DNA from: JAKFWF01 sp031374115
GTDB lineage: Bacteria > Pseudomonadota > Alphaproteobacteria > Rhizobiales > Hyphomicrobiaceae
Assembly: GCA_031374115.1 (NCBI GenBank)
Contig: JANMNO010000179.1
Span: 23,960-87,959, forward strand
Length of the DNA stretch: 64,000 nt
Reading direction: 5' to 3'
The notes beneath the pieces are model-generated. The model saw only the letters and a program-made list of their open reading frames with translations, was not told where the DNA came from and ran no database searches. Numbering within the stretch: the first letter of the stretch is position 1; each line of letters opens with the position of its first letter. Below are positions 62,355-64,000 of the stretch, piece by piece. The position numbers were made by a program, and so were the translations under genes.

Positions 62355-62389
62355 CTGCCGACCTTCCGATCAACCACCGCGCGGCGCGA

Positions 62390-62878
62390 TCATTTCACCT
62401 TGGATGCAGATTTAGGTTTGGCGGTGGCCTCACGGATGGCTTTCTCGAGGTCTTCCCGCTCTTCGCAACCCTTCGGGCACAGCACCCTAAGCTTGGCGAG
62501 CATTTCCTTGGCCTTCGGCATGTCGCCCGTTTCGACGTAAAGTTCGCCAAGGTACTCGTGCGCGCCCTTGTGAGCGGGATCGTACTCGAGCGCCTTTTGA
62601 TAATACGTGTAGGCCGACTTGTAATCCTTCGATTTGCGCAGGCTGAAGCCCAACAGGTTGTATATGTCGGCGTGTTGAACTGTCTCCGCCATCTTGCTCA
62701 GATCGGCGATCGCGCCCGGCCATTCGCGTGCCTTGATCATCGCGCGGACGGCGGTCAAGTCAGGCGCATCCTTGGAGACGATCGTGTCGGCAGCGATCGC
62801 CACGGGTGCGAAACCCGACGCCGCTATCGCCATTGATATCAGCGCGACGGCAACGCTACGGACAATGATGGAAGACAT
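62390..62878 (-). CDS. Exported TPR protein
   Basis: A 162-residue protein. The signal peptide covers about residues 1-29 (ending VAIAA). About two tetratricopeptide repeats follow (YNLLGFSLRKSKDYKSAYTY and AHEYLGELYVETGDMPKAKE), then a two-cysteine segment LCPKGCEE and a Lys/Ala-rich tail. The Cys pair could form a disulfide. AGGAG lies five bases before the ATG. Likely a periplasmic protein-interaction factor of unknown target. It is downstream of gmk in the same direction. Confidence 0.88.
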   Translation of the reverse strand: MSSIIVRSVAVALISMAIAASGFAPVAIAADTIVSKDAPDLTAVRAMIKAREWPGAIADLSKMAETVQHADIYNLLGFSLRKSKDYKSAYTYYQKALEYDPAHKGAHEYLGELYVETGDMPKAKEMLAKLRVLCPKGCEEREDLEKAIREATAKPKSASKVK

Positions 62879-62897
62879 ATCTACTCCTGACTTTAGT

Positions 62898-63551
62898 TTA
62901 ATTTGCGCCGTGTAGCCCGCGCACGAAATCCGATAGCCCGATCAGGCGTTCGCGCTTAAGGCGCTCGGCGGTGAGGATCGCGATCAATTCGGCGACGCTC
63001 GTCTCCAGATCGCCGTTGACGATAACGTAGTCGTACTCCGGCCAGTGGCTCATTTCCGAAGCAGCCTCCGCCATCCGCTTGGCGACCACATCGGGTGGAT
63101 CCTGCGCCCGCCCGCGCAACCGGTTCTCCAGCGCTTGCGCCGATGGCGGCAGGATGAAGACGCGCACGAGGTCTTGCGGCAGCTTCTCCTTAAGTTGCTG
63201 GGCACCCTGCCAATCGATGTCGAACAGCAGGTCGCGGCCGGCAGCGATTGCGGCTTCGACCGGCGCGCGCGGCGTTGCGTAGTAGTTGCCGAACACCTTT
63301 GCCCATTCGAGCAATTCACCCCCATCGCGCTGGGCCAAAAACTGTTTCTCGTCGCGAAAGAAGTAGTCGACGCCCTCCTGTTCGCGCAGACGCGGCTTGC
63401 GGGTCGTCACCGAAACCGAGAGACCGATGTTGCGGTCGGCACTCAGCACGCGCTTGGCGAGTGTCGTCTTACCCGCACCCGATGGTGACGACAGCACCAA
63501 TAGCAGCCCGCGACGGCCGGGCGTTGTCTGGCTTGGCGGTTGATCACTCAA
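62898..63551 (-). CDS. gmk: Guanylate kinase
   Basis: A 217-residue enzyme phosphorylating GMP to GDP. The P-loop is SSPSGAGKTTLAKR, the GMP-binding region is SVSVTTRKPR with EGVDYFF, and FDIDWQGAQQL holds the Walker-like aspartate. The start overlaps the end of yicC by eight bases, the common yicC-gmk pair. The length is normal. Confidence 0.97.
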   Translation of the reverse strand: MSDQPPSQTTPGRRGLLLVLSSPSGAGKTTLAKRVLSADRNIGLSVSVTTRKPRLREQEGVDYFFRDEKQFLAQRDGGELLEWAKVFGNYYATPRAPVEAAIAAGRDLLFDIDWQGAQQLKEKLPQDLVRVFILPPSAQALENRLRGRAQDPPDVVAKRMAEAASEMSHWPEYDYVIVNGDLETSVAELIAILTAERLKRERLIGLSDFVRGLHGAN

Positions 63552-64000
63552 TGTTTTGTACCTGCTCGCGGAATTGCTCGATCACCGTCTTCATCGATAA
63601 GCCCAAACTGGTGACACTCGAATCACCCGCCTTGGAGCATACCGTGTTGGCCTCGCGATTGAACTCCTGGGCCAGAAAATCGAGTTTGCGGCCGACGCCA
63701 TTGTCGGCGCTCAACAGATCTCGCGCAGCGGCCACATGGACCGCCAACCGCTTGAGTTCCTCTTCGACATCGGCCTTGCTTGCGACAAGAACAGCCTCCT
63801 GATGCAGGCGGGCCGGATCGAGCATCGATGAGGTTTCAATTAGCCGCGCCACTTGCTCGGCAATCCGCCGTTTGATCGCATCCGCGGACCGATTGGGATT
63901 GATCTCGATCGCTTGTGTCAGCCGCGCGATCTCGCCAACCTGTTCGAGCAGCACTTTTTGTAACCGCTCACCCTCCGCGACCCGGGCGCTGACGACACCA
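63544..64000 (-). CDS. yicC: YicC family endoribonuclease (partial, N-terminus outside window)
   Basis: The C-terminal about 152 residues of a YicC/YloC protein (YicC_N end and DUF1732). The DUF1732 signature GRKLDFLAQEFNREANTVCSK is followed by a C-terminal KTVIEQFREQVQNIE. The frame continues to the window edge with coherent sequence (ARVAEGERLQ). E. coli YicC has been reported as an endoribonuclease affecting small RNA. Partnership with gmk is widely conserved. Confidence 0.93.
   Translation of the reverse strand, partial: GVVSARVAEGERLQKVLLEQVGEIARLTQAIEINPNRSADAIKRRIAEQVARLIETSSMLDPARLHQEAVLVASKADVEEELKRLAVHVAAARDLLSADNGVGRKLDFLAQEFNREANTVCSKAGDSSVTSLGLSMKTVIEQFREQVQNIE

Overview
This 64-kb window is chromosomal DNA of a GC-rich alphaproteobacterium. 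The evidence is the gene order eno-ftsB-pdhA-pdhB-pdhC-lpdA-lipA, dusB-ntrB-ntrC-ntrY-ntrX-dat-hfq-hflX and lptF-lptG-lptD-surA-pdxA-ksgA. Supporting evidence is a fused ispDF, a pyruvate dehydrogenase E1-beta with its own lipoyl domain, and families such as DUF3126, PAS_5, BTLCP and HWE kinases. The order (perhaps Rhodospirillales-like) cannot be fixed from the sequence alone. I found no rRNA, tRNA, insertion sequence, prophage or CRISPR array.

Layout. 1-9.5 kb holds DUF3126 and gamma carbonic anhydrase, a BTLCP protease next to a double PilZ protein, PAS_5, rhomboid, CBS, patatin, hisI, an Fe-S scaffold-like protein, yidD, a TAXI binding protein and a Sel1 protein. 9.5-12.3 kb holds a paralog remnant, thrS and a small exported peptide. 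12.4-17.2 kb is a queuosine cluster (queF, a VUT transporter, queC) split by a five-PAS HWE histidine kinase. 17.4-30.6 kb is enolase, ftsB and the pyruvate dehydrogenase/lipoate region, which is interrupted by two Uma2-family nuclease genes, a small membrane protein, two lipoproteins, an MFS exporter and two tiny YeaQ-like membrane proteins. 30.7-33.5 kb holds a COQ10-like protein, cinA, marR and ispDF. 33.7-44.1 kb is the nitrogen-regulation block ending in hfq and hflX. 44.2-49.6 kb is accessory metabolism: an orphan peptide-type binding protein, an FAD monooxygenase, mazG, arfB and a proline racemase-family protein lacking both catalytic cysteines. 49.6-50.4 kb is a RelB/YafQ toxin-antitoxin pair with a visible promoter-operator. 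50.4-58.7 kb is the lipopolysaccharide-export operon. 58.9-64 kb holds pepA, a 7-bp tandem repeat, LysE, an alpha/beta hydrolase, a TPR protein, gmk and the end of yicC.

How the genes work together. Enolase through Lpd converts 2-phosphoglycerate towards acetyl-CoA, and LipA makes the lipoyl cofactor carried by PdhB and PdhC. NtrBC and NtrYX sense nitrogen and redox state, with Hfq as the RNA chaperone downstream. LptF/LptG/LptD and SurA build the outer membrane. QueC and QueF make preQ0 and preQ1, and the VUT protein probably imports a precursor.

The most unusual features are the two Uma2 paralogs embedded in the pdh operon (one coupled to a membrane protein), the Ser/Thr proline racemase homolog, the PilZ-BTLCP pair that recalls c-di-GMP-controlled LapG proteolysis, the truncated Sel1 paralog, and the 7-bp repeat that begins inside the pepA stop codon. 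All functions are inferred from family resemblance read by eye.
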